Below are positions 47,318 to 58,252 of a DNA stretch of 64,000 bases, in pieces. Origin of the DNA: Lunularia cruciata (lineage: Eukaryota > Streptophyta > Marchantiopsida > Lunulariales > Lunulariaceae); contig OX419758.1 in assembly GCA_948567375.1 (NCBI GenBank), positions 48,623,473 to 48,687,472 of the forward strand, in the 5' to 3' direction. A program made the translations under genes and the position numbers. Below the pieces are notes generated by a model. That model was not told the origin of the DNA and did not search any database. It worked only from the letters and a program-made list of their open reading frames with translations. Position 1 is the first letter of the stretch. Each line of letters opens with the position of its first letter.

Positions 47318-47327
47318 GTTTATATAG
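47318..47327 (-). promoter_or_regulatory. TATA box of unknown gene copy 2
   Basis: Minus-strand CTATATAAAC, matching the box at 12634-12643 in copy 1. It marks the 5' boundary of the unknown gene. 47328-47760 upstream is GGGTGCA/GCGCC-rich sequence shared with 12660-13080. Confidence 0.5.
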
Positions 47328-47969
47328 CCCCACGTAGGAGAGAAAGTTTGAATATCCAAACATCCAAAATGTGCACATTCGATGGAAGAATCAATATTTG
47401 AGAGAAAAAAACTGAAATCTGAGTGGCAACATGCGGCACTCCATGTTGCCAATGGGCGCACCCAAGCGTTACAATTATTGTGCAGCACCTACCAGCGCCA
47501 CTTGGTGCCAATGGGTGCAATAATCTTTTCAGTAGGAGTGTGGTTCCCAACGTCTTCCAACGTGACAAGCGCCATTGCATGGCACCTTCCAAGCGGCGCT
47601 GACGGGCATCAATTAGCGCAAAGAATTTTTTTTCTCAAGTTGGAGGGCGTCCCAAGCGTGTATTAGTGCAATTGCACTGCGTCTACTAGCATCATAGGGC
47701 CACTTAAAATTTTTTTACAACAACATATAGCTACTTTGAAGTGTAAACTTGCCTAACACCACACCACACTGTGTAACTGTTAGCTCGGGCACTACAAATG
47801 TACAGGTTAAGCCCCCGAGAATTCTTTTGGCATCACGCAAATTCTTATTCCAATATTACATAAAGATACATTCATGGTCTAAGTTAGAGACTCATGGTCT
47901 AAGTTACAAGAATATGGGATATGAGATGAGGAATTGAAAAATAAACAATTACTACATGGAAACTCACTC

Positions 47970-49001
47970 AATCGAGTATATCATCATTATGATAATTGGG
48001 GCAATGTTGCATCACCCTTGATCTACTTTCTTCTCTACCAAGTTCTATACCATGAGAAGACATTTCTGAATCTATTCTATTTCCTTTGTAAACCCGCCAT
48101 CATCATCTGACCAAAGGTATGACTTATTGATTAAAAAATTATGTAAAATAATACATACAAACACCCACTTTAACAAATAAGCATTTCTACTATTGTCTTT
48201 GAGTTGTACTCTTAACTCACAAAGAGAATGCCATCTAGCTTTCAATACTCCTATACAATGTTCATTTATACACTTACCTCTGGAAAAATGTATAATTCTC
48301 CTTTTCATCACAAATCACTGCGCCATTTATAGAATATGAATCCGTGCGGCTGAAATATATTTCTCCGTCCATTGTTGGTTGAGCTGCAAGAGGAAACAAT
48401 GTTCCATCTACCAAACCAACACAACCAAGAAAAACTTTAGATATCCTCCTCCTCTCCTTGAGCTTGGGCCAAGCAACTTGACTCCTCATCGCATCTAATA
48501 TAGCTATCATAACTTTATCAGTAAAATTAATTAATGAACCACCACTAATGCCCCAAATATTTAAACACCATGCAACACAAGCTCCATTGCCGTGATGCCC
48601 AAATCTATCCAAGGCTAGGGCAACTTGGATCCACACGGGTGTTTGCTCTCTTTGCTACCTTTTCTCAAAAATTGTGTGTCTTAATCAAATCCACTAATGT
48701 TAAAAAAGAATTGACAACCATTCTAGTAAGCTGGCCAAAAGGCCTTAGTATTGAGATTTCTAAAATACTCCATCACAAACTCTCTACTACAAGGATAAGT
48801 AACGTGGGGTTCCAAGTAGCGATGAGTATGTGCATACTCCCACCCACTAATAAAAAATTCTAGCATATCTAAATCTCCTCTTAATTCATTGTCTTCATCT
48901 TCTAATCCTTGTAGTGATATCTCCAAATCTAACCAAATCATCCATTGAATACATTTTCTAATTTTTCTAGTTAGTTTTGCACGAGTGCTCCCTCTCGGCA
49001 T
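47970..49001 (-). pseudogene. PIF/Harbinger DDE transposase, copy 2, central deletion
   Basis: Minus strand. 48723-49001 is the N-terminal part (MPRGSTRAKLTRKIRKCIQW, then FRNLNTKAFWPAY). 48274-48636 holds the helix-turn-helix and first catalytic Asp region (ALDRFGHHGNGACVAWCLN, GCVGLVDGTLFPLA, YSINGAVICDEKE). 48072-48311 carries the third acidic residue and C-terminus (NEHCIGVLKARWHSL, CIILHNFLIN). Between ENYTFFQR and NEHCIG about 100 residues are missing, including the second catalytic Asp, and the joint sits at a GGTAAGTG donor-like site. The protein cannot be catalytic. A frameshift moves the tail into another frame, ending near 47970. Confidence 0.8.
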
Positions 49002-49018
49002 GACTTTCCTTTGGACTT

Positions 49019-49206
49019 TTATTCACCTCCCTCTCAGCATGACTTGACTCTGGATTTTTATTCACCACATATAACTCTTCATTGGGCAAAGTCACATCTC
49101 TATTCTTTGTGTTTATTCACCTTCCTCTGGGCATGACTTGACTTTGGATTTTTATTCACCACATATAACTCCTCATCGAGAAAAGTCACATCTCTATTCT
49201 CTATGT
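49019..49206. repeat. Two tandem copies of a 94-bp unit
   Basis: Units starting TTATTCACC(T/C)(T/C)CCTCT at 49019 and 49113 share GCATGACTTGACT and GTCACATCTCTATTCT. They lie immediately upstream of the transposase start. Confidence 0.85.
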
Positions 49207-50200
49207 GTAGAGAACAAAACAACCTCATAAATTTTGGCAAAGGGGCATCTCTATTCTCTATTGTAATACTCCAAGGACAAGAGAAGAGAGAAAACATAGA
49301 TTTCACACTAAATCATTCCATGCCCCAAAGGAGCACCTTCTCTTTATTATATAGACCAAGAGGATCTCCTCCAAGGAAACTCCACCATAGTACTAGGCAC
49401 ACAGATAGGTGACATGTCAGCAAGCTCCAGCCTTGGATTACTTACTTGGATGGGTGACATGTCGGTCCAGGTCCTATCTGGTTGGTCAAACAAGCTTTGA
49501 TTGGAGGGAATCTTTTAGGGAATCTTCTTGTAGGAATCTCAAAATCACGTAGGTAAGGTATCATTGGAAAGCCCTTGATAAGACAAACTAGGGGGGGAGG
49601 GAAAGCCAACCTTAACTTTGTTGGGGAGGGAAATTAGCACATTTTTGAGGCCTAATTCATCCGTTTAGGCATCCAAAATTGCCTTCAAAGATTTCAAGCA
49701 TATTTTGGTTCCTACTCTATTAGTGGAAGTACCCTTTTTTGGTGATACCTCTTTTTGATCTGTTTAGTCCATCATATGTAACATCCTTCCATATGTTACC
49801 AAACTAATTCTCACCTTTAAATCATATGTCTAGCTATTGATTCTAAGGTCTTCAAGTCTATTTCGGTTTTTGCCCTATTAGTAGAATTTCTCTTTTGGTG
49901 ATACTCTATCTGATCTATTTTGACACCATCATGTATAACATCATTCCAGATATTACCAAACCAAATTTCACATTTAGATCATATGGGTAGCTCTTGGTAT
50001 AACATCTATGCAGAACCAAAAAACAACCTCATAAACTTTGGCAAAGAGGCATCTCTATTCTCTCTGCACACAAAACAAAAAAACAACCTCGTAATTTAGG
50101 CAAAGGGGCATTTCTATATTTTGCACACAGAACAAAAAAAAACCTCCTAAATTTTGGCAAAGGTGCATCTCTATTCTATGCGCACAGAAAACAAACAATC
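49207..50200. repeat. Approximately 60-bp tandem repeat array split by a solo LTR
   Basis: Four units containing AACCTC.TAA.TTTTGGCAAAGG and GCATCTCTATTCT: the first at about 49207-49261, the others at about 50005-50190. The LTR at 49262-50004 separates unit 1 from the rest, so the array predates the LTR insertion. Confidence 0.75.
49262..50004 (-). mobile_element. Solo LTR of the chromovirus family with perfect TSD
   Basis: 743 bp, plus strand starting TGTAATACTCCAAGG and ending CTTGGTATAACA, flanked on both sides by TCTAT (49257-49261, 50005-50009). No internal region. Same family as 43167-43906, 4300-5031 and the full element at 57200. Confidence 0.9.
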
Positions 50201-50429
50201 TCATAATTTTCATTCCGTAACAAGAAAACAAGTTCATGACTTTCAATTCATCACTCAATGGTGAACAAGAGTTTACATTTCATATTTGTACCAAGAGACA
50301 ACTATCATAAATTAAAATTTTTAATAATGAAATCAGAATTTTGGAGAGTTTAAACAAAATCACTCCTCCTTTTAACCTTCCCAAAACCCACACTCAAATC
50401 TTCCCAGTCCAAACCAATTCACTTTGGCT

Positions 50430-50603
50430 TCCAACTCTGGCTACGGGTCTCTCAAATCTTCTTGCATTGTCAAAATTCACTTCCCCTTCCAACTCTAGCT
50501 ATGGGTCTCTCAAATCTTCATCCGTTGTCAAAATTCACTCCTCCTTCCAACTCTGGCTATGGGTCTCTCAAATCTTCTTCCACTGTCAATTTTTGCATGC
50601 CCT
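50430..50603. repeat. Three tandem copies of a 58-bp unit
   Basis: Units begin TCCAACTCTGGCTA(C/T)GGGTC at 50430, 50488 and 50546. The period is not a multiple of three, so the array is not a conserved coding repeat. It is subterminal in PIF/Harbinger copy 2. Confidence 0.9.
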
Positions 50604-50989
50604 TAAAACTTTCAACTCATGGTCCCTCCAATCTTCCTCAATGGTCAAAAATCTCATTCCGTGTCATCTGGTGCATAAATCTATCAACTTTTGATTACCA
50701 TGGGTGTTCTCACACATCATGGATGCTCTCTTTGGTGGCCACCACTTTCACAATAACCCTAAACAATATAATTTATTAACCCAAATATGTAATCAATGCA
50801 CTACAAAGTGATAACGGAATGTTCCTTATCCCTTATTTTCTGTGAACCACCATATATGGATTGTGCTAATAATAAGGAACTTGGCCCAAACTCCATAGCA
50901 AGACCTTTTCTACCTCTTGTTCACACCCCGTACAGATTTAGTCAACGCTTTGTAACTATCTATATGAAAAATTATGAAACTTTGTATAA

Positions 50990-51006
50990 CTATTTTTGAA
51001 ACCTCC
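50990..51006 (-). repeat. Right TIR of PIF/Harbinger copy 2
   Basis: CTATTTTTGAAACCTCC, reverse complement of the left TIR with two mismatches. The adjacent inner sequence (50796-50989) matches the right end of copy 1. Confidence 0.65.
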
Positions 51007-53340
51007 TAATGATAAAAAATTAGTTGATAATGAGATTGTAAGAAAAAAATAAAGTAACCTACAAAGTAAATGGAGCTTAGCTTCAATGCATCAAAACAAA
51101 ATTTTTTTCCTATTATACTTAGAATGTCAATGTTATGTAAATCAAACTGTCTACATACCACTAGAAATATATCCAAAGAAACATCCTTTGGTGTTAGTAC
51201 TTTCCTTTATAAGAGGGTTTTAGAAATAAGTTTATAGGTAGCTGTAAATTTGCATAAGGAAATTAACATGTAAGCTATGAGAAAAATTATTGGAATCAAT
51301 AAACTTTGAACATGTAAAAAACTAGCAACTTATAAATTTTTTGAGGTTATAGATATTTTGTAAAAAATTATGAAGGTATTAATTAAAGCATTCTCTTATT
51401 TGCATGTATGATTGACATCTCTTTTTCCCCTTACAAGCGTAAACCCAAAATCAATTTGTTAGATGATTCATTTAATACTTCTTGTAATACTCCATTGAAC
51501 CACATCTTTAATGTAATCAACTAATTTTAAGAACTGAATGGTCCAAAGGCTTTCATCACCCTACAGATAACCTATGTCACCCATATAAATCCATAAAGTT
51601 GATAATTGAAACCCCAATGTACCAACCAATATTCTTTATGGAACAATGGACAACTCTATTCCAATGCATACTACAAAGGAAGAAGGGAAAGAAAGCTCCA
51701 TCTCATCTAGTATGGTAAGTTCTCAGGCAATCCTTGATAAGCCGGTCTCCTTAAGCTTTGTAAAGATGAATGCAAATGAAATGATATTAAAAGTGTTTTC
51801 ACCATCCATCCTTAAAAAAAAACTCTAGGTGAAGATCTAAGAATGCTTTACTGCAAAGATATATAGCTTCACAACCTCTTGATGTAGCAACTATAAATTG
51901 ATATGGATCAAGGTATTACTAAAAGTGAAAATGATACCTTATGATTATGAGATTTCTAAAAAGATTCTATAAGACCTCTTGAAGAGCAATTGTTCTAATG
52001 CCTTCTTAATCACAAGAAATCAACTAGCATGTAGCACTTTTTAGATTGATGTAGGAATCTCTTCCCTCATTACTATTACAATCACTTAAAATAACTCCAA
52101 AAACCACTAGAGGGATCATTTGCCTAGAAGCAACCTTTAAGATGCTTGTAAATCATCTTTGACAAACCTGCTAAAGAGAAATATAGAGCTTTGTACAATA
52201 TATAAGCAAAAACAATTGATCAAGATATAATAACTCCTCAAGTTGATACTCCAAAAGATACTTGTCACCACATTTGTAGTGCCAAAGTTAGTTTGCTTGG
52301 ATGCTAGAGTGGTAATGTTGGCAATCATAGTTCTTTTGGTAGTTGCTCATGCACTACTTGATGATGACCATATTTCATGTTAGGGCTATTAATCACATGG
52401 TGGGACTCATGATCACTTGCACTATTTGCATTGTCAGATTTGCAATAAATGGCATGTTAGGACTAGAGACCTAGGTTGAGCAAAGGGGTATACTTTTAAA
52501 GTGCAATTCCAAAAAGCTCACATCTTTGATGTTGAGTCTTTGAGTTTTTGGCTATGGTAGATAGAGTCAGATGAGCATAAATTATAGCCTCCTACCTAGA
52601 GTGGATGTGGTTTGATTATAATTAGTGTCCAATTTATGGCAAATTTTGAGTGGAGGATGAAGTTTAGATCCAATTTGAGAATGATTTGAGTAGAAGAGTT
52701 GGATTGATTACATTAGAGAAGTGAGAGTCAAGGGAAATTGGATGCAAGAAGGCAAAGTAAGAGTGAGAAGTAAGAGTGAGAGGATTGATGGTATCTCCAA
52801 GCTTGGCTAATTGCTAATATATTTTATTGTAGTCCTAGATTTCCTTGAGAGTGGTCATATATGGAAGCCATGTTTGAGTTGATGTAGATTTGGCAATGAG
52901 ACAAATGGTGTGTGGAAGGGTTGCCTAAATTTCTCATAATTGAGCTCAATTTTGAGTCAATGGATGTCAATTTGAGGGCAAGAGAGTGAAATCAAAGACC
53001 TGGTGTTGTATTAGACTTGAGAACCAAAATAAGAGGCGGATTTAGGAACACATCTCTTCAAATTAGAAATTTGGAGATCCTCTTCTTCTCAATATGGCTC
53101 AAGTTGATAGTTAGAAAAGGATTTGGTGGTCAACTAATTGTAGAGGAGGTATGTCAGAGGTAGAGGTTGTTTAGAGTTGGAAGTTATATGAATTGCCCTA
53201 GCTAGTGCTCAAGTTGGTGAAGCTTGGCCAGATTTGGAGAGGTTGGAATTGGCAGGATAAAGAGCCTCAATTGGCATTTAGAGGCTACAAAGGACCATCA
53301 AGCTAAATTTGCTAGCAAGAGGCTAGCTAGTTTAGACGAG
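51007..53340. other. No recognised gene
   Basis: AT-rich to 51600, then stop-broken plus-strand frames (for example 51646-51828) without motifs, and GA-rich plus-strand sequence from 52500. It may hold old transposon remains that I cannot identify. Confidence 0.4.
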
Positions 53341-53343
53341 TGT

Positions 53344-53476
53344 TTTTTTTGTAGTTTTTGGTTATTGTTTGGCAAAATCTACCAATCCTCCTAGATTGTA
53401 TACAATGGGGTTTGAACCCCAGATCTTTGGTTCCTTAACTAGTGCACTAACCAATTGGTCCACCCTCACTTGTTAT
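53344..53476 (-). mobile_element. tRNA-derived SINE-like unit
   Basis: The minus strand carries an A-box-like TGGACCAATTGGTTAGTGCA (53443-53462) and a B-box GGTTCAAACCC (53408-53418) at tRNA-like spacing, then about 60 bp of body and a terminal A8 run (53343-53350). The acceptor stem cannot pair, so it is not a working tRNA gene. Internal RNA polymerase III promoter elements plus an A tail fit a short SINE. A tRNA pseudogene is the alternative. Confidence 0.5.
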
Positions 53477-53999
53477 CCTAGTGATTGATTTATTGATACC
53501 TATACACATGTAGCTTTAACTAGGAGCGGCAATTTGATCTTATCTTTGGTGATCTTTGTAATTTAGAAGTAGATATACACTCCTATTATATCAAATGCCA
53601 AATAGTGACAAATTTATCATGTTTTGATTTATAAGATGGAGGGTTTTTTAGACTTCTTGTGATTGGACTCCCTTTATTCTCTACTTCTTGTTTGTACACC
53701 ATGTTTGTGTGAGGTACATTGACTTTAGAGCATCGATGCTCTTGTGTGCTCTTGATAGTGCGGCCAGAGTGATGACTAGCCAGATTACTTCGATTTTTCT
53801 CTTTAGTGAAGCAAGAAGTGATGACTTATTATGAGAGTGCATGTTGTGATGGTAGGTTATAGGTCACCCTTTCTTCTAGTAAAGTTATCATAGTTAAAGC
53901 TACATTAGTGAATGGTATTCAATTAGTGGTGGCACTTAGTGGTGATCATTGGTGGATACTTGTGTTGTTTATGGTTGTGGTTTGAGTTACATTATTATA

Positions 54000-56836
54000 A
54001 CAAAGTTCTTTGGGGATTCCAAAGGAAATATTGATAAATACACAATGGGTTTACATAAATTTTAGGTATCAGCCTCTATCTCAAGTCCAAATGAGTGAGG
54101 AAATTGGCTCCAATTTGGATTTTGATATAGGAATTGATTTAGTTGAGAATGCAATTGATGCATCCACATTATTATAGTGGGACATGGACAAGATTTACGA
54201 TACCTCCAAAGGCCACAAGCACTACTCTGGTATAGTGGGTACCATTGATTTGGATGACATCATCTAAGAGTTTGACAATTGGTGACATGTGTAGTAGATG
54301 TGGAACCCAACTTTGTTCACACCCTTCATGGCATGGAAGAGGTTGTTCCAACACTTGGAGAGTCTACCGATGGATGACTATCATGAGTTTAAAAGAGCTC
54401 ACTTGGAGGAGATTGAGCTATGGAGATAGTATTGGTCTCTAAATTGCATCTCCATCACTTCAAGCTTGGTTTCTAAGGGCAGATCAACAATACCCATGAG
54501 TTCTAGCTCAAGTAGCATTATCTATTGGAGGTGCACTAGTTGGTGATGGTGCTACAAAGAGTGGATGTACTGTTGTAGGAGGTGGTACAATACTAGAGTT
54601 TAACCCATGGTGGAGTTGAACTACCAAGGAGAGTGGATTGACAAGTTAAGGAGCTTGTAAAAGTTCCAATGGAAGGCTATAGAGAGCCTATGCAAGGCAT
54701 ACACTTGCATGAGATGGCTTATTAGTTTCATTGAGGGAATATTAAGGCATAAGTAGTCCAATATTGGTATGGAATCCTAGACAAGGAGTTGCAATGTAGA
54801 GTCTGTGATGTTACATTATTACATGCTACCTCACTTTTGCAATGGTCTTTAGTTTGGATTAGCACATTAAGCTCAACATGGTGGAGGAGAGCATTGTGAT
54901 ATCTAGATTTGGTAAGGAGACCTCATCCATAACTATTACTTCTAGAGTGCACCACACCATATTAGCTTCTAAGGGCAAAGTGGACATCCCAGATCTTATG
55001 GAGCAAATGGAGGGCCTAGTGCAGCTAGACCCTTAACTTTATTTTTTAATTAGCAATAGCCAATGAGTAGTGGTGTTGCTTGTTGGACTTGTGATAGATC
55101 TCACCACAAGAGAGAGTGCACTTACGGCAATAGATATGATACCACTGGTACATAATAGCCATCACAAAGACAATGTGACCATTGCCATAGATTTGGTCAC
55201 ACTAATGACCTATGCTTTGGCCTTCACCTAGAGTTACAAAGTGGTAAGGCTATTGTGGCAAGTTGTAGAGGAGCTCTAGGTCGTGGAGGACAAGGTGGTA
55301 TAGGTGGTGGTAGAAGACCCACACTAGGTAGGGGTGTAGTACCTACCTTTGCTTTTAATATAGCCATGGCTACTTGGATTGAGCAATTGGAGCAAAGATT
55401 GGCTAGCATAGCCATAGCTTAAAGGAGGTCAAATTCAGGTCCTAAGGCATCTACCTCTTATGCTTGTGATATCTTGGACTTTATGTGCAAAGCAACACAA
55501 GTAGATGCATCTATCATATTGACTAGGAATGTAATATGTGCTCCAAAGCCTGGAGGAGCATCAATGGAGTTGGATCCACAAAGAGGAGAGGCTAGTAGAC
55601 AAGTCAAACTTCACTAGTCTTACACACTCTTTGAGGCACTAAAGCACAACATCTATGGCTCTTAGATGTCCTAATGTAGATGTGGTAGGTGGTGATAGAA
55701 TATAATGGACTAGATGCTAGTCAACCACTTACTACTACACAAATTGAAGCTAGCACAATGTTGGAGGTGGCTCAGTTGATTATGCACTTCCCTTTATTCT
55801 TAGCCAATAATATGTTTATATTGGAAGTTGATCCAACTATAGTGTTTTGACTTGCTTCCACACTTTGTGCGCGTAGGGATGATATGGTTCCTACTTCTAG
55901 AGTAGAGGTGGTTGATAGTAGAGTTGAATTGGTCAAGGAGCATGGGATTTGCTCAATGACCAATGGTTTATCGCAAGTAGTAGCAACTAGGTTGGAGGAG
56001 TTACAAACTAGACCTACCTTGAGCAAACTCAATTCATACCTACAGTTGTCTTATTGGACAAACAAATTGGGATTTTTTGTTTAGTGGGACTTGTAGGGAA
56101 GGTCTATACATCATAAAAGGTCTTATTAGACTCTAGTGCACATCTCTTTATGTTAGAAAAAGTTTTTGTTGTCAATCTTGAGCTATGGAAGATTGATGTA
56201 GAGAGATGTTCATTTTAGATCTAGACATCTATAAGGAGTGGTTCTACATAGTACATCACATGTGCAAAGCTCATTGTCCAAATTTAGCACAATCATCTGC
56301 TGACAATTGTGTGGTGGGAGCTCAAGCCATTGCAATAGTAATAGAGTTATATGATGTGCTAGTTGCTGGAGCAATGTTATACCCCATGGGTTTCAATATT
56401 GAATATTGGGACGAGATAGCTTCTTATAGGCCAAGTTGGTAGTCAAGTGAGGATGGGTCTGTTGGCTACCAATATGCTTTAGTAGTGGTAGTCTTGGCTT
56501 GCTATGGTCAAGGATTGTGGCATCAATTTTAGCTTTTAGTGGTTCTATAACTTGGCTTGGTGGCTTATTGGAGGAGAATGCTCATGGAAAGGATACTCCC
56601 ATACCAACGGAGATCACTCAAGTTTGGAGTATGTGTGAGATTGTTCCACCCACCTTGGATGCTCCATTGTGGAGTTTTGAGGAGGCATTACAATAACATG
56701 TGGATCAATTGGTGCAAAAGGCTTGGAGTGGAGCCTTTGTACCACCAAGAGACCAATGTTAACGATAGGCCTCCCAAGATCTATTACCTTGTCACCTTTG
56801 GATACCACACTCATTGCTTGGCAATATCTAGCAAAG
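54000..56836 (+). pseudogene. Element D: retroelement gag/protease relic
   Basis: Plus strand, several in-frame stops. 54880-55040 is gag-like. A zinc-knuckle pair follows: CWTCDRSHHKREC (about 55083-55121) and the canonical CX2CX4HX4C CDHCHRFGHTNDLC (55167-55208). Next is a Gly/Arg-rich linker (GRGGQGGIGGGRRP). A retropepsin-like domain starts near 56120 (VLLDSSAHLFML, active-site Asp kept, Gly replaced by Ser) and runs to ELYDVLVAGAMLYPMGF (56347-56397). Further conserved-looking blocks are SYRPSWQ and, in another frame, ILAFSGSITWLGGLLEENA with DTPIPTE (56499-56610). It ends at an LTR start (56837). No RT or integrase follows. A 5' LTR was not found. Confidence 0.6.
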
Positions 56837-57199
56837 TGTAATAACAATAGCTATATATTAGCTAGAGGTCAAAATTGCCTTGGTAACATCTAGAAGGATC
56901 TTATGTATGATAGGTTAGGTAAATCAGATAGAGGTGTCAACAAAAGAGTACTTCTACTAATAGGGTAGAAGTAAAAATTAGCCTAAAGTTGTAATACCAA
57001 TAGCTAGACATATTAGAGGCAAAAATTGGCTTGGTAACATCTAGAAGGATGTTATGTATGATGGTCTAGGTAGATCAAATAGAGGTTTCAGCAAAAGAGG
57101 ACTTCTACTAATAAAGTAGGAATTGAAAATAGCTTGGAAACTTCAAAGCCAATTTTGGAAGCCTAAACGGATGAATCAAGCCTCAAAAATGTGCACATG
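56837..57199 (+). repeat. Partial LTR in inverted orientation
   Basis: Begins TGTAATAACAATAGC and matches the first half of the chromovirus LTR, including both copies of its internal duplication, but stops after CTCAAAAATGTGCACATG. The other half is not present after 63773, so this is not a simple interruption by element C. It lies head-to-head with the 3' LTR of element C and could belong to element D or be a truncated solo LTR. Confidence 0.75.
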
Positions 57200-57933
57200 T
57201 GTTATATTCCAAGGACAAGAGAAGAGAGAATACACAGATTACACACTCAAACATTCAATGCTCCAAAGGAGCACCTTCTCTTTATTATATAGCCAAAGAG
57301 GATCTCCTCCAAGGAAGCTCCACTATAGGATTATGCACATAGATAGGTGATGTGTCATCAAGCTCCACCCTTGGATTACTTACTTGGATGGGTGACATGT
57401 CTAGTCTAGGTCCTATCTGGTTGGTCAAACAAGCTTTGACCGAAGGGAATCTTTAGAGAATCTTCTTGTAGGAATCTCAAAATCATGTAAGGTACCATTG
57501 GAAAGCTCTCGACGAGACAAAGCAGGGAGGAGGGAAGGCTTGTCTCTCCTTTGTTGGGGCAAGCAGCTGTACATTTTTGAGGCCTAATTCATCTATTTAG
57601 GCCTCCAAAATTGCCTTCAAAGATTTCAAGTATATTTTGGTTCCTACTCTATTAGTAGAAGTCCCCTTTTGGTGATACCTCTTTTGGATCTATTTAGTCC
57701 ATCATGTGTAACATCCTTCCAGATGTTACCAAACCAATTCTCACCTTTAAATCATATGTCTAGCTATTGGTTCTAAGGTTCTCAAGTCTATTTTGGTTTC
57801 TGCCCTATTAGTGGAAGTACTCTTTTGGTAATACTTCTATCTGATCTATTTTGATCATCATATATAACATTATTCTAGATGCTACCAAACCAAATTTCAC
57901 ATCTAGATCATATGGGTAACTCTTGGTATTATA
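57200..57933 (-). repeat. 3' LTR of element C
   Basis: 734 bp. The plus strand starts TGTTATATTCCAAGG and ends CTTGGTATTATA. Partner of 63035-63773, with scattered substitutions and a few indels. Confidence 0.9.
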
Positions 57934-57950
57934 GACCTCCCTCCTTCTAA
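57934..57950 (-). other. Polypurine tract of element C
   Basis: The minus strand reads AGAAGGAGGGAGGTC directly before the 3' LTR, the primer site for plus-strand DNA synthesis. The pol stop codon TAG (57947-57949) overlaps its start. Confidence 0.75.
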
Positions 57951-58155
57951 GATGCAACGTCTTTGTTGTGCAATTGTTGCTCAAATGCTTGCACTAACAC
58001 CGGTGCATGTGTCAAATTGGGTTCGGGCTCCTAGGTTGTTTCATAGAGGAGGTAACCTTTCCATTGTACTAGATAGTCCACCCGCGGATGGCGAGTACTA
58101 CACATGTATTTTTGGAGAATCCGCTCCACTTTATATTCCTTTATGCCATCAATGA
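57950..58155 (-). pseudogene. Chromodomain of element C integrase
   Basis: Minus-strand residues EYKVERILQKY, then VDYLVQWKGYLLYETT, then EPEPNLTHAPVLVQAF match the chromodomain pattern, including the aromatic positions Y and W. The Trp of the usual TWEP is a TAG stop (58031-58033), a TGG to TAG change. The domain is followed by about 15 residues and the stop in the polypurine tract. This identifies the element as a chromovirus. Confidence 0.85.
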
Positions 58156-58252
58156 GTGTTGGACAAGGTCAAATGTCTTGTGTGGAATGACCATGGCATG
58201 ATCGGAGAGCATATTTGCGTAGTAAGGAGACATGGAAGCTCAAGGTGGTAGC

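Larger units (their letters stand above)
40417..51006. mobile_element. PIF/Harbinger DNA transposon, copy 2, with nested insertions
   Basis: Terminal inverted repeats GGGGGTTTCAGAAATAG (40417-40433) and CTATTTTTGAAACCTCC (50990-51006) match at 15 of 17 bases and enclose a Myb-like ORF1 on + (40914-42207), an unknown coiled-coil gene on - (about 47317 to 42905), and a DDE transposase on - (49001 to about 47970). If each TIR is extended by one base (A...T), both flanks read AAT, a possible 3-bp target duplication, the length this superfamily makes. Two chromovirus solo LTRs (43167-43906, 49262-50004) inserted later. The right end is homologous to that of copy 1 at 15289. Confidence 0.65.

Noticed and set aside
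53400-53476. A functional tRNA gene on the minus strand
   Set aside because: A and B boxes are present, but the acceptor stem does not pair and the anticodon stem is poor; SINE or pseudogene fits better.
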